Shown: one piece after another, positions 16,113 to 23,544 of the stretch
How positions within the stretch are numbered: the first letter of the stretch is position 1
How the letters are laid out: the number at the start of each line of letters is the position of its first letter
Source: an uncultured Parvularculaceae bacterium
GTDB taxonomy: Bacteria > Pseudomonadota > Alphaproteobacteria > Caulobacterales > Parvularculaceae
Direction of reading: 5' to 3'
Assembly: GCA_913055785.1 (NCBI GenBank)
Contig: CAJXLJ010000007.1
Coordinates: 1 to 64,000, forward strand
Length of the DNA stretch: 64,000 nt
Translations under genes and position numbers: made by a program
The notes under the pieces: generated by a model
Told to the model about the DNA's origin: nothing
Databases searched by the model: none
What the model saw: only the letters and a program-made list of their open reading frames with translations

Positions 16113-16957
16113 CGTTCTGGCTCAACGGTGAATGGCGTGAAGAGAAAACGGCGATCAGCATCGCCGACCGCGGATTTTTGCTTGGCGACGGGCTGTTTGA
16201 AACGATCTTCATGAAAAACGGCGCGGCGGCGTTCCTCGATGACCACCTCGCCCGGCTCAGCGCGGGACTTCAAATGCTGGGCATTAACGCGTCGTCGCCG
16301 GGCAACATCGCCGCCATTCTCGCCGAACTGGCGGAACGGAACGGGCTAACCGATAAGGTCGCTGCTGCCCGCATCAGCATGTCGAGAGGCGTATCCGAGC
16401 GCGGCCTCCTGTTCCCCGAAGGGAGCGATCCGACGGTGTTGATCACTGCCTCGCCCGCCGCCATCGCCGGCGGTTCCGCCGCGTTGATTGTCAGCGCCTA
16501 TAGGCGATCGCAGCATAGCGTCGCCGCGCGCTGCAAGGCGTCCGCCTATCTCGACAATGTTCTCGCCCGCAACGAGGCCCGAGATAGGAGCGTTGACGAA
16601 GCGATCATGCTCAACGGCGAAGGCCGCGTCGCCTGTGCGTCAAGCGCCAATCTCTTTTTGATCCTGAAAGACGGTTCAGTCGTTACGCCGCCGGTCGGGG
16701 AAGGCGCCCTGCCGGGTATTATCCGCGGGATGTTGCTCGCCGCCGCGCCGGAAATCGGCGCTGAGATTCGCGAAGACGCGATACGCCTCGATGATTTGCG
16801 GCGAGGCGCGCTTTTTCTGACCAACAGCCTGATCGGTCTCAGGCCGGCGTTTCTGCAGGGTGAAAAGCCGCCGGCCAGTGAATTATTCATTCGCTTGTCC
16901 GCATGGTATGAAAACCGCCTCGCCGATTCGCTCCGGGAAGGGTCGTCGCGCCTGTGA
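16109..16957 (+). CDS. pabC: Aminodeoxychorismate lyase (class IV PLP enzyme)
   Basis: A 282-residue fold-type IV PLP enzyme that splits 4-amino-4-deoxychorismate into p-aminobenzoate and pyruvate. It has SIADRGFLLGDGLFET near the N-terminus, the PLP-binding lysine in RCKASAYLDNVLARNEA (Lys143), the EAIMLNGEGRVACASSANLF stretch and GALPGIIRGMLL. Branched-chain aminotransferases share this fold, but the position directly after pabB and pabA decides the call. It overlaps the next gene by 4 nt (GTGA). Confidence 0.9.
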   Translation: MTFWLNGEWREEKTAISIADRGFLLGDGLFETIFMKNGAAAFLDDHLARLSAGLQMLGINASSPGNIAAILAELAERNGLTDKVAAARISMSRGVSERGLLFPEGSDPTVLITASPAAIAGGSAALIVSAYRRSQHSVAARCKASAYLDNVLARNEARDRSVDEAIMLNGEGRVACASSANLFLILKDGSVVTPPVGEGALPGIIRGMLLAAAPEIGAEIREDAIRLDDLRRGALFLTNSLIGLRPAFLQGEKPPASELFIRLSAWYENRLADSLREGSSRL

Positions 16958-18132
16958 AGTCGTTCGTCATTCCAGAAGATCAGGTCGCCAGGGTGATCGG
17001 TGCGGCGCTTGCTGACGAGGCGGCTCGCAGCTTCAACCGGCATTTCGATTTTCTCACGATTGCGTCCTGGTCCGGCGATACGCCGCTCGGAGAAGGCGGC
17101 GTTGCGCTGTCGCCGGATGAAATCAAAATCTGCGGCGTGCGGGTCGCGGAATTCTTCGGTCAGCCGCGCGATCTGCTTGAAGGCGCAGCTTCAGCGCGCA
17201 TCGCCGACTGGGCGGCGGTCGTCGCCGATGCGATAGGAGCGAAGCTCGAGCATTTCACCTTCAAGTCCGCGGCGCGGGATGAAAGAAATGCTGTTTGCCG
17301 TCATCGCGCTGATGAAATTTTTCAGGACGCGGCGGCGGCGGCGAATATTTTGCACGGAAGACGTCGGCTTTTGTCGTTTGTCGCGCCGCACAGCCTGTTG
17401 GGTTTTGAACTCTCCATTCTGACGCCGAATCTGCAAGGCATTGAGTCGATTGACGTGCGCGGCATGCCTCCGGAACAGCTCTCAAAATCCTTGAGCTATG
17501 GCGATGTCCTGGTCGCAACGCCGACTTTGTGGCGTTACATGATGCGGGAAAAGCTGACGGCGCCCGACAACACCATGGCTGTCGCTTTTGGTGAATCGAT
17601 GACGCCAGAACTCGCCGCCCAGATGCGCACCGCCGGTTTCGGGGTCCTCCGCGAACTCTACGGCTCAACGGAAACGGGCCTCATCGGCTGGCGCGATACG
17701 CCGGGCGAACATTTTGTCCTGTTCGATCATTGGCGCGGCGGGGACGGCTTAAAGCGCGTCGGGCCGGGCGGCGTTGAGCGCGATGTCGATGCGATGGATT
17801 TTATCGAGTGGCGGGATGAGCGTTCATTCGGTCTTGGCGGGCGGCGGGATGGCGCGGTGCAGATCGGCGCCGTCAATGTCATTCCCGACGACGTTGCGCG
17901 GCGCCTGTGCGAGCATCCTCTGATCGCAGACTGCGCCGTAAAGGTCGGACGCCGCGGCGATGGCGTTGACAGGCTGATCGCCCACATCGTTCTGAACAAG
18001 GGGCGCCAGCCCGACGACCGTACGGCGCGAGAAATCGACGCCTGGTGCCGCACCACGCTTCGCCAGCAGGAGCGGCCGCGCATCTATCATTTTGAAAAAT
18101 CGCTTGGCGCAAAAGAAAAGGGCGCCGGCTGA
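16954..18132 (+). CDS. Adenylate-forming enzyme homologue (AMP-binding/ANL-like), possibly degenerate
   Basis: A 392-residue protein starting at a GTG that overlaps the pabC stop. The A5 motif LYGSTETG (235-242) and the fold around FVAPHSLLGFELSILTPNLQG resemble aryl-acid-activating members of the ANL superfamily (4-coumarate-CoA-ligase-like). At ~500-600 residues most relatives are longer. The usual Ser/Thr/Gly-rich P-loop (TSGTTGxPK) is replaced by FKSAARDERNAVCRHR (103-118), so ATP chemistry may be impaired or altered. A possible A10-like lysine lies in GAKEKG near the C-terminus. Coupling to pab genes suggests a link with p-aminobenzoate or another chorismate-derived acid, which is inference. 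A hairpin terminator spans its stop codon. Confidence 0.65.
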   Translation: MKSFVIPEDQVARVIGAALADEAARSFNRHFDFLTIASWSGDTPLGEGGVALSPDEIKICGVRVAEFFGQPRDLLEGAASARIADWAAVVADAIGAKLEHFTFKSAARDERNAVCRHRADEIFQDAAAAANILHGRRRLLSFVAPHSLLGFELSILTPNLQGIESIDVRGMPPEQLSKSLSYGDVLVATPTLWRYMMREKLTAPDNTMAVAFGESMTPELAAQMRTAGFGVLRELYGSTETGLIGWRDTPGEHFVLFDHWRGGDGLKRVGPGGVERDVDAMDFIEWRDERSFGLGGRRDGAVQIGAVNVIPDDVARRLCEHPLIADCAVKVGRRGDGVDRLIAHIVLNKGRQPDDRTAREIDAWCRTTLRQQERPRIYHFEKSLGAKEKGAG

Positions 18133-18141
18133 ACGGCGCCC
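18111..18141 (-). terminator. Hairpin terminator between the pab operon and the convergent pilus gene
   Basis: GGGCGCC (18120-18126) pairs with GGCGCCC (18135-18141) around an 8-nt loop that contains the plus-strand stop codon. On the minus strand the stem is followed by CTTTTCTTTT, so it mainly serves the pilus-domain gene read leftward; on the plus strand a weaker CTTC follows. Confidence 0.55.
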
Positions 18142-18163
18142 TTCATTCTAACTGTAAAGCGGT

Positions 18164-18613
18164 TTATTCGCCGGAGCTGTTAGCGGCGTTCTTCGCTTGG
18201 CTGAATTTCTTCGTGACCTGGCTTGAAACGTTTTCAAAGGATTCGCTGTCGTCTCCGACCGTAATCGTCTCATCGCACTTCGTCGTGCAATTATAGGTCG
18301 TGCGCGCCGCGCCGCGGTAGAAAGTCAGCACGCCGTCATGTTGCGTGCGAACGCGGACAATCAGATTCTCAATCGCCTCGCCGGACTCATCGAAGATATA
18401 GATATTCGTCAACCCCGGCGCCTTGCCGAAAAGGAGAAGGCTTTTGTTGTCCTGCACCGTTACATCTGCGATCGCAGGGTTGCCGACGACGATATTCTGG
18501 GCAGGGCGCTCGAGTTTGTAGGGGCGAACCTGGTCCATGGTCAGCCAGACCTGACCGGCGTGAGCGCCAGTCGTCAGCATAAAGAGCGTTGCGAAAGCGG
18601 AAATGAGAACGCG
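18164..18613 (-). CDS. Stand-alone pilus-assembly (secretin) N-terminal-domain protein
   Basis: A 149-residue secreted protein with signal peptide MRVLISAFATLFMLTTGAHA. The next ~75 residues (YKLERPAQNIVVGNPAIADVTV...KSLLLFGKAPGLTNIYIFDESGE) match the N-terminal domain found before the secretin barrel in CpaC/RcpA; compare CpaC at 21333, residues ~55-110. There is no secretin domain here. The C-terminal tail holds two cysteines (YNCTTKC) and a charged end. The ATG at 18613 was preferred because AAGGAC lies 7-12 nt upstream. It is divergent from the Crp/Fnr regulator and beside the pilus locus, so it is probably a periplasmic accessory. Confidence 0.75.
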   Translation of the reverse strand, partial: RVLISAFATLFMLTTGAHAGQVWLTMDQVRPYKLERPAQNIVVGNPAIADVTVQDNKSLLLFGKAPGLTNIYIFDESGEAIENLIVRVRTQHDGVLTFYRGAARTTYNCTTKCDETITVGDDSESFENVSSQVTKKFSQAKNAANSSGE

Positions 18614-18722
18614 CATGGGACATGTCCTTGTAAAATTCATCACCGCCGAACATAGACTTTAGGAGTCAATGATCTGTTAAAACCCTTGGGGGGATTGCGG
18701 TTTTCCCGGGATATTTAACATA

Positions 18723-18736
18723 CCCGGTTTACCGGG
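18723..18736. promoter_or_regulatory. Operator-like dyad CCCGGT-TT-ACCGGG
   Basis: Perfect 6-bp inverted arms with a 2-bp centre lie in the divergent region between the pilus-domain gene and the Crp/Fnr regulator, with another CCCGGG about 15 bp upstream. The position suits a repressor or an autoregulatory site. It does not resemble the CRP (TGTGA) or FNR (TTGAT) consensus. Confidence 0.35.
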
Positions 18737-18794
18737 CCTTAAATCGATTTTGATATTTCTTACCGGCTGGTGGAGATACCGCAACCGAGCTGCC

Positions 18795-19517
18795 ATGTCC
18801 GCAACGCCTGTCGTAATCGTCGAACCTGAAGAAGAGCTTGCGCCCATGCTGGCGAAGTCTCCGCTTTTTCGCGACCTGCCGGATGCGGTCATCAGCGCGG
18901 TCTGCGAAAGCAGCGAGCGCCGTTGCTACAGCGCAGGCCAGACCGTCTATTCCATGGGGCAATATGACGGCGTTGAGTTCTTTGTCGTCCTTTCGGGCCG
19001 GATGCGAACATCCCTGGTCGACCGCGACGCAGGATCAATAATTATCGAGGAGTACGTCCCGGGCGGTGTTTTCGCCATGGAGCTGGTTTTTGGCGGCGCG
19101 GGGCCTGAGGTTTTTCAATGCATATCGGTGACGGCCGAGGACGATCTTGTACTCGCCGCCATCGATGGAGAGGCGTTCCGCACTCTGGCGGCGTCCCGTC
19201 CGACCTTGATGCGTAATATTGCGGGGCGTCTGGCCAGCGAGCTGACAGAGCGACGTTTCCACAGCGCAACGCCGGAATCGGCCCCGGAACAGCGTGTGTT
19301 CGCCGCGCTCTTGAAATTCGTCGAGCGCGATTACGAATCTGGCGAGTGGCGCGTGCCGCGTATGCCTAAACATCGCGAGCTTGCGGATGAAGCCGGCGTT
19401 GAAGAAAGCGTTACGGCGAGTGCAGTCGCCATGCTTATTCAGGAAGGTGTTGCGCGCCGTGACTATCCAGGGTTGTTGATCAACGACATGAGTCGGTTAA
19501 ATCAGCTCGCTAGTTAG
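18795..19517 (+). CDS. Crp/Fnr family transcriptional regulator
   Basis: A 240-residue protein from the ATG at 18795. A cyclic-nucleotide-binding-like beta-roll covers ~20-140 (SAGQTVYSMGQYDGVEFFVVLSGRMRTSL, YVPGGVFAMELVFGG) and a C-terminal helical region ~165-235 contains HRELADEAGVEESVTASAVAMLIQEGVARRD in the winged-helix position. The FNR iron-sulfur cysteines are absent, so it is not an oxygen sensor of that type. It lies just before the Flp pilin gene and probably influences pilus expression, which is inference. An alternative ATG lies at 18750. Confidence 0.8.
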   Translation: MSATPVVIVEPEEELAPMLAKSPLFRDLPDAVISAVCESSERRCYSAGQTVYSMGQYDGVEFFVVLSGRMRTSLVDRDAGSIIIEEYVPGGVFAMELVFGGAGPEVFQCISVTAEDDLVLAAIDGEAFRTLAASRPTLMRNIAGRLASELTERRFHSATPESAPEQRVFAALLKFVERDYESGEWRVPRMPKHRELADEAGVEESVTASAVAMLIQEGVARRDYPGLLINDMSRLNQLAS

Positions 19518-19519
19518 TA

Positions 19520-19549
19520 TTAACAGGCGTTTACCATAATAGGTATACT
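19520..19549 (+). promoter_or_regulatory. Predicted sigma70-type promoter of the Flp pilin gene
   Basis: TTAACA (19520-19525) and TATACT (19544-19549) each match the consensus hexamers at 5 of 6 positions with an 18-bp spacer. They lie about 115 bp upstream of the pilin ATG, leaving a leader of about 110 nt. Confidence 0.5.
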
Positions 19550-19664
19550 GACAAAAATTATCGCGTCGCTTCATGCTTTGTTTACGGGTCGCGTGCAAGA
19601 TGCGCGTGTCTGGAGGATAGAATTCTTTCAGCGGTGCAAGTGAAGAGTAAGCAGGAGTCGACAA

Positions 19665-19832
19665 ATGAAAGCTCTTATCAAGCGTTTTAAGGCCGATGAA
19701 GACGGCGCGACGGCGATCGAATACGGTCTCATCGCGGCTCTTATCGCGGTTGCGATTATCGCCGCCGTGCGTTCGGTTGGTTCTACGCTGAGCGGCACGT
19801 TCAGCGACATTGACAACGAACTCAGCAGCTAA
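19665..19832 (+). CDS. pilA: Flp family type IVb pilin
   Basis: A 55-residue prepilin. The short basic leader MKALIKRFKADEDG is followed by the mature start ATAIEYGLIAALIAVAII, giving the Flp signature: cleavage after Gly14, Glu at +5, Tyr at +6 and a hydrophobic helix. It is the major subunit of the Tad (tight adherence) pilus and is processed by the CpaA peptidase encoded next. AGCAGGAG provides the ribosome-binding site. A strong terminator directly downstream allows high-level pilin transcription separate from the assembly genes. Confidence 0.95.
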   Translation: MKALIKRFKADEDGATAIEYGLIAALIAVAIIAAVRSVGSTLSGTFSDIDNELSS

Positions 19833-19873
19833 TCGCACTGAGTTCCGCGGTTTCGGCCGCAATCAGTAAGCGT

Positions 19874-19903
19874 AAAAAAGGAGGCCTGATGGCCTCCTTT
19901 TTT
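19874..19903 (+). terminator. Rho-independent terminator after the pilin gene
   Basis: GGAGGCC and GGCCTCC form a stem around a TGAT loop, flanked by six A upstream and six T downstream. Read-through would feed the cpaA-tadC operon; termination would favour pilin over assembly proteins. Confidence 0.9.
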
Positions 19904-19975
19904 CATTTATGTCTAACGGAACATTAAGAGGAAGAAGCCTAGCCTCGCCGGCGTGTTGAAGTTGGAGTGGCGCCA

Positions 19976-20482
19976 GTGATCGCTTTTCTCGTCCTTGCTG
20001 TGTTTCCGGCCGCCGTGCTGGTCGCTGCAGCGAACGATATTTACGAGTTTAAAATCCCGAATTGGGTCTCGATTATCCTTATCTGCGCCTATCCCGCAGC
20101 GGGTTTGGCGGTTGGCGCGCCTCCCCGGGTGATTGTCGAAGGGCTGCTGATCGGCGCGGGCGCGTTAACCCTTGGTTTCGGCCTTTACGCCGGAAAAATC
20201 GTGGGTGGGGGCGACGCCAAGCTTTTTGCGGCGATTTCGCCCTGGATCGGCGCCGGCGCCCTCGGTGTTTTCCTGTTCAACACAGCGCTGTCGGGGCTGG
20301 TTCTCGCCTTTGTCATGGCGGCGTTCAGGAAGCTGCCGGTCTTGCCGGTCTACGCCCATGCGCCCTGGTTAATTCAGCTTCACGAACGCAAGAAAGACCT
20401 GCCTTATGCGGTCGCCTTGGCGGCTGGCGGGCTGCTTAGTTTTTCGCAAACGCCGTACTTTCAATTGGTCTTTGGCGGTTAA
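19976..20482 (+). CDS. cpaA: Prepilin peptidase CpaA/TadV
   Basis: A 168-residue polytopic aspartyl peptidase that cleaves Flp prepilin and the pseudopilins. The two catalytic aspartates are Asp21 in NDIYEFKIPNW and Asp80 in the GGGD motif. It lacks the N-methyltransferase domain of PilD, as usual for CpaA. I place the start at the GTG at 19976, eight nt after GGAG; a GTG at 19967 in the same frame is the alternative. It is separated from the pilin gene by a terminator and precedes cpaB by 94 nt. Confidence 0.88.
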   Translation: MIAFLVLAVFPAAVLVAAANDIYEFKIPNWVSIILICAYPAAGLAVGAPPRVIVEGLLIGAGALTLGFGLYAGKIVGGGDAKLFAAISPWIGAGALGVFLFNTALSGLVLAFVMAAFRKLPVLPVYAHAPWLIQLHERKKDLPYAVALAAGGLLSFSQTPYFQLVFGG

Positions 20483-20576
20483 CAAACGAAGTTAACGTAG
20501 TTTTGAGGAGTTTCGCGGATCATCAGGGTGAACACGCCCATAGCCCGGTTAAGCGAAGCAGTCAGGTAGGCTTGAA

Positions 20577-21308
20577 ATGAATGTAAGTCGTTTAGCAATC
20601 CTAGGTATCGCGCTCGTCGCCGGCGCTGCAGCGTTTTTCCTGATGATGGGAAATTCATCGGAAGGTCCGGCCGTCCAGATTGTCGAGCCGGTCCGCGAAG
20701 AGACCGTGCGTGTACTGATCGCAACGCGCGATATCCAGCGCGGCGAGCGCATGGCGCTTGAAGATACAAACTGGATCGCCTGGCCGAAAAAAGCCATCCA
20801 GCCAACATTTATCACCGACGCCAACGCCGCACAGCGCGAAGAAATGACGAGCGCCGTTGCTCGTTCGCTGATTGTCGCCGGCGAGCCGATCGTCAACGCC
20901 AAGATCGTCAAGGCGGGCAATTCAGGGCTGATGGCGGCGATTCTGTCGCCGGGCATGCGCGCGGTGACATTGAGGGTTTCGCCGGAAACGTCTTCGGGCG
21001 GCTTCATTCTTCCGGGCGACCGCGTCGACCTTATGCATACATCAAACGGCCGTACGCGGCTGATGTTCGAAGAGGTCCGTGTTCTCGCCGTCAACACGCT
21101 CTATTCCGAGAATACCGAAACGCCGCATATCGATGGCGTCAACATCACGCTTGAGCTTTCGCCGCGTGATTCGGAAGCCTTCATCACCGCACGCTCGAAC
21201 GGCTCGATGAGCGTCGTTCTGCGCAGCATATTCAAGCCGGAGGGCGGCGTTATCGCCGACGACCGGCGTTCATCCGACGTCAACGTCATCCGTTACGGGC
21301 GTTCTTGA
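20577..21308 (+). CDS. cpaB: Flp pilus assembly protein CpaB/RcpC
   Basis: A 243-residue periplasmic protein anchored by an N-terminal hydrophobic segment (LAILGIALVAGAAAFFLMMG). A SAF-like domain follows (VRVLIATRDIQRGERMALEDTNWIAWP, 44-70), and later the VTLRVSPETSSGGFILPGDRVDLM segment typical of CpaB. It is thought to support the outer-membrane secretin CpaC, encoded next. A GTTAAC direct repeat lies in the upstream gap. Confidence 0.92.
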   Translation: MNVSRLAILGIALVAGAAAFFLMMGNSSEGPAVQIVEPVREETVRVLIATRDIQRGERMALEDTNWIAWPKKAIQPTFITDANAAQREEMTSAVARSLIVAGEPIVNAKIVKAGNSGLMAAILSPGMRAVTLRVSPETSSGGFILPGDRVDLMHTSNGRTRLMFEEVRVLAVNTLYSENTETPHIDGVNITLELSPRDSEAFITARSNGSMSVVLRSIFKPEGGVIADDRRSSDVNVIRYGRS

Positions 21309-21332
21309 GAAATCGGCGAACAGGGGTCTGAA

Positions 21333-22808
21333 ATGACATTCGCAAATAACGTTTCAAAAAAACTGAGCGCCCGTGCCGGCCGTTTCGCCTTCCTTGCGCT
21401 GGCGGGCGTCATCGCGGTCTCAGGCTTCGCGTCGCCGGCTGCGGCGCAGCGCGGCTCCCAGCCTGTTCGTATCGATACGGGCGGCGAAAGCGCGGTCTCG
21501 AAAAGTATTGTGCTGCCGCTCGACAAGGCGGCGATCGTTGAGCTGCCTTACGCGGCTTCCGATGTGCTTGTCTCGCAACCAAGCGTTGTTGACGCAGTCG
21601 TGCGTTCGCCGCGCAGGGTTTACCTGCTGGGGCTCACGACGGGGCAGACCAATGCGTTCTTCTTTGATGCGCAAGGCCGCCAGATCCTCAATCTGGAAAT
21701 TCAGGTTGAACGCGACATGGATGCGCTGAAAGATCTGATGAGACGCATCATGCCGAATTCGCGTATCGAGATTGATGCGGTAAGCGACAATGTAATACTG
21801 CGCGGCACGGTGCAGACGCCGACGGAAGCAGCGAATGCAAGCGCGCTCGCTGGCCGGTTCGTTCAGGATCCCGAGAAAGTCGTGAACATGTTGAAAGTGC
21901 GCGACCCTGAACAGGTGATGCTCAAGGTTCGCATTGTTGAGATGCAGCGCCAGCTGTTAAAGCAGCTTGGCGTGTCGACTGACGGCACCGTTGTGCTGAA
22001 CGACGCTGCGATGACGTTCGCCTCCGCGAACTCCATTGCGACGACTGGCGGCATCGGCCTTGCAGGCACAAAAACCAACACCGGCGACCTCGAGGCGCTG
22101 GATACGTCGCTGCAGGCGTTTGAATCGAACGGCCTCGTGCGTGTTCTCGCCGAACCGAACCTGACATCAGTCTCCGGTGAGTCAGCGAAGTTCCTCGCGG
22201 GCGGTGAATTCCCGGTTCCGGTCGGTCAGGATGACGGCGTCATCACGATCGAATTCAAGGAATTCGGCGTCGGCCTCGGTTTCACGCCGCTGGTCATGTC
22301 CAAAGGGCGGATCAATCTCAAGATATCGACTGAAGTCAGCGAAGTGACGACTGAAAACTCCTTCTTCGTACCGGGCGTGACGACTGTCGACGACGATGGT
22401 AATCTGACGACGACGGCGGGTCTTTCGATCCCCGGCCTTTCGGTGCGCCGCGCCAACACGACAGTTGAACTGCCGTCCGGCGGCAGCCTGGTTATGGCGG
22501 GCCTGCTTCAGGAAGATATGCGCTCGACGATCGAGGGCGTGCCCGGCATGAAAGACGTCCCGATTCTCGGCCAGCTTTTCCGCAGCCGCAATTATCAGAA
22601 CAGCGAAACGGAACTCGTCATCATTGTGACGCCGTACCTCGTTGAGCCGACCCATGAGTCAAAGCTGACAGACCCCGCCAGAGGCATGGTGCCGGCGAGC
22701 GATGCGGAAGCGATTTTGATGGGCAAAATCCTGACAACCTACGGCCTGGCCGGCTCCGGCGCGAAAGAAGCGTCGCTGCAAGGGCCGATGGGCTTCATCC
22801 TGGATTAA
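21333..22808 (+). CDS. cpaC: Tad pilus outer-membrane secretin CpaC/RcpA
   Basis: A 491-residue secretin. A signal peptide ends near GFASPAAA|QRG. A pilus-assembly N-domain at ~48-120 (IVELPYAASDVLVSQPSVVDAVVRSPRRVYLLG), a BON-like region (NSRIEIDAVSDNVILRGTV) and the secretin domain (VRVLAEPNLTSVSGESAKFLAGGEFPVP...VELPSGGSLVMAGLLQ, PILGQLFRSRNYQNSETELVIIVTPYLV) follow in order. It forms the channel through which the Flp pilus leaves the cell. Its N-domain resembles the stand-alone protein at 18164-18613. Confidence 0.95.
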   Translation: MTFANNVSKKLSARAGRFAFLALAGVIAVSGFASPAAAQRGSQPVRIDTGGESAVSKSIVLPLDKAAIVELPYAASDVLVSQPSVVDAVVRSPRRVYLLGLTTGQTNAFFFDAQGRQILNLEIQVERDMDALKDLMRRIMPNSRIEIDAVSDNVILRGTVQTPTEAANASALAGRFVQDPEKVVNMLKVRDPEQVMLKVRIVEMQRQLLKQLGVSTDGTVVLNDAAMTFASANSIATTGGIGLAGTKTNTGDLEALDTSLQAFESNGLVRVLAEPNLTSVSGESAKFLAGGEFPVPVGQDDGVITIEFKEFGVGLGFTPLVMSKGRINLKISTEVSEVTTENSFFVPGVTTVDDDGNLTTTAGLSIPGLSVRRANTTVELPSGGSLVMAGLLQEDMRSTIEGVPGMKDVPILGQLFRSRNYQNSETELVIIVTPYLVEPTHESKLTDPARGMVPASDAEAILMGKILTTYGLAGSGAKEASLQGPMGFILD

Positions 22809-22821
22809 AAAGGACCGAGCG

Positions 22822-23496
22822 ATGTTGAATAAAGTCACTAAATTCACGCTACTTGCTTCCGCCGCTGCGCTCGCCGCGTCCTGCGCCAGCGGCCCATTCA
22901 ACGGTCCGGAGCATGCCAAGACGGTTGCTGAAGCGCACCCGATCTCGGTTGACAGCCAGATCGTCACGCTGACGATCGACTCCGATCCGGGCAAGACTGA
23001 ACTTTCCGGCGTTGACAAAGCGCGCCTGCGTGCTTTCGCTGACGCCTATCTGCGCAGCGGCCACGGCGCCCTGACCATCACGGCGCCGTCGGGCGCAGCA
23101 GATGATTTTGACGGCCAGGAAGCCGCCGCCGATATTCGCCAGGCGCTTCATGATGCAGGCGTTTCGTGGGAAACCCTCGCTGGAGCCACTTACCGTACGG
23201 GTTCGGGCCGCCAGCTTATCGTTTCGTACACGCATTATGTTGCGACACCGAGCGAGTGCGGCATCTGGACCGGTACGACGATGAACAATTATCGCAACCT
23301 GCGTTCGCCGAATTACGGCTGCGCCACGCAAAACAACATCGCGGCTATGCTTGCCGACCCGCATGACCTGATTGCGCCGGCGGATATGTCGCCGCGCGAT
23401 GCGGAGGCGACGGTTCGTGCGTTTGAAGCTTATCGCGAGGGCGAAGTCACTGCCTCAGAGACAGACACTAACATCAACGCCGAGCTTTCGAACTAG
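22822..23496 (+). CDS. cpaD: Tad pilus lipoprotein CpaD
   Basis: A 224-residue lipoprotein with lipobox LAASC (Cys21). The CpaD family is recognised by its position between cpaC and cpaE and by the segment SYTHYVATPSECGIWTGTTMNN...LRSPNYGCATQNNIAAMLADPHDLI, including conserved cysteines. It is thought to assist secretin assembly or pilus biogenesis. The start is 13 nt after the cpaC stop, and RBS-like AAAAGGA precedes the ATG. Confidence 0.92.
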   Translation: MLNKVTKFTLLASAAALAASCASGPFNGPEHAKTVAEAHPISVDSQIVTLTIDSDPGKTELSGVDKARLRAFADAYLRSGHGALTITAPSGAADDFDGQEAAADIRQALHDAGVSWETLAGATYRTGSGRQLIVSYTHYVATPSECGIWTGTTMNNYRNLRSPNYGCATQNNIAAMLADPHDLIAPADMSPRDAEATVRAFEAYREGEVTASETDTNINAELSN

Positions 23497-23544
23497 GCGA
23501 GACCGGACAAGCTGACGCCAAGGGGAAGGCCCAGGGAGACGATA

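Noticed and set aside
20478-20496. CtrA site upstream of cpaB
   Set aside because: The two TTAA tetramers are 13 bp apart; the consensus needs 11. I kept it only as a direct repeat.
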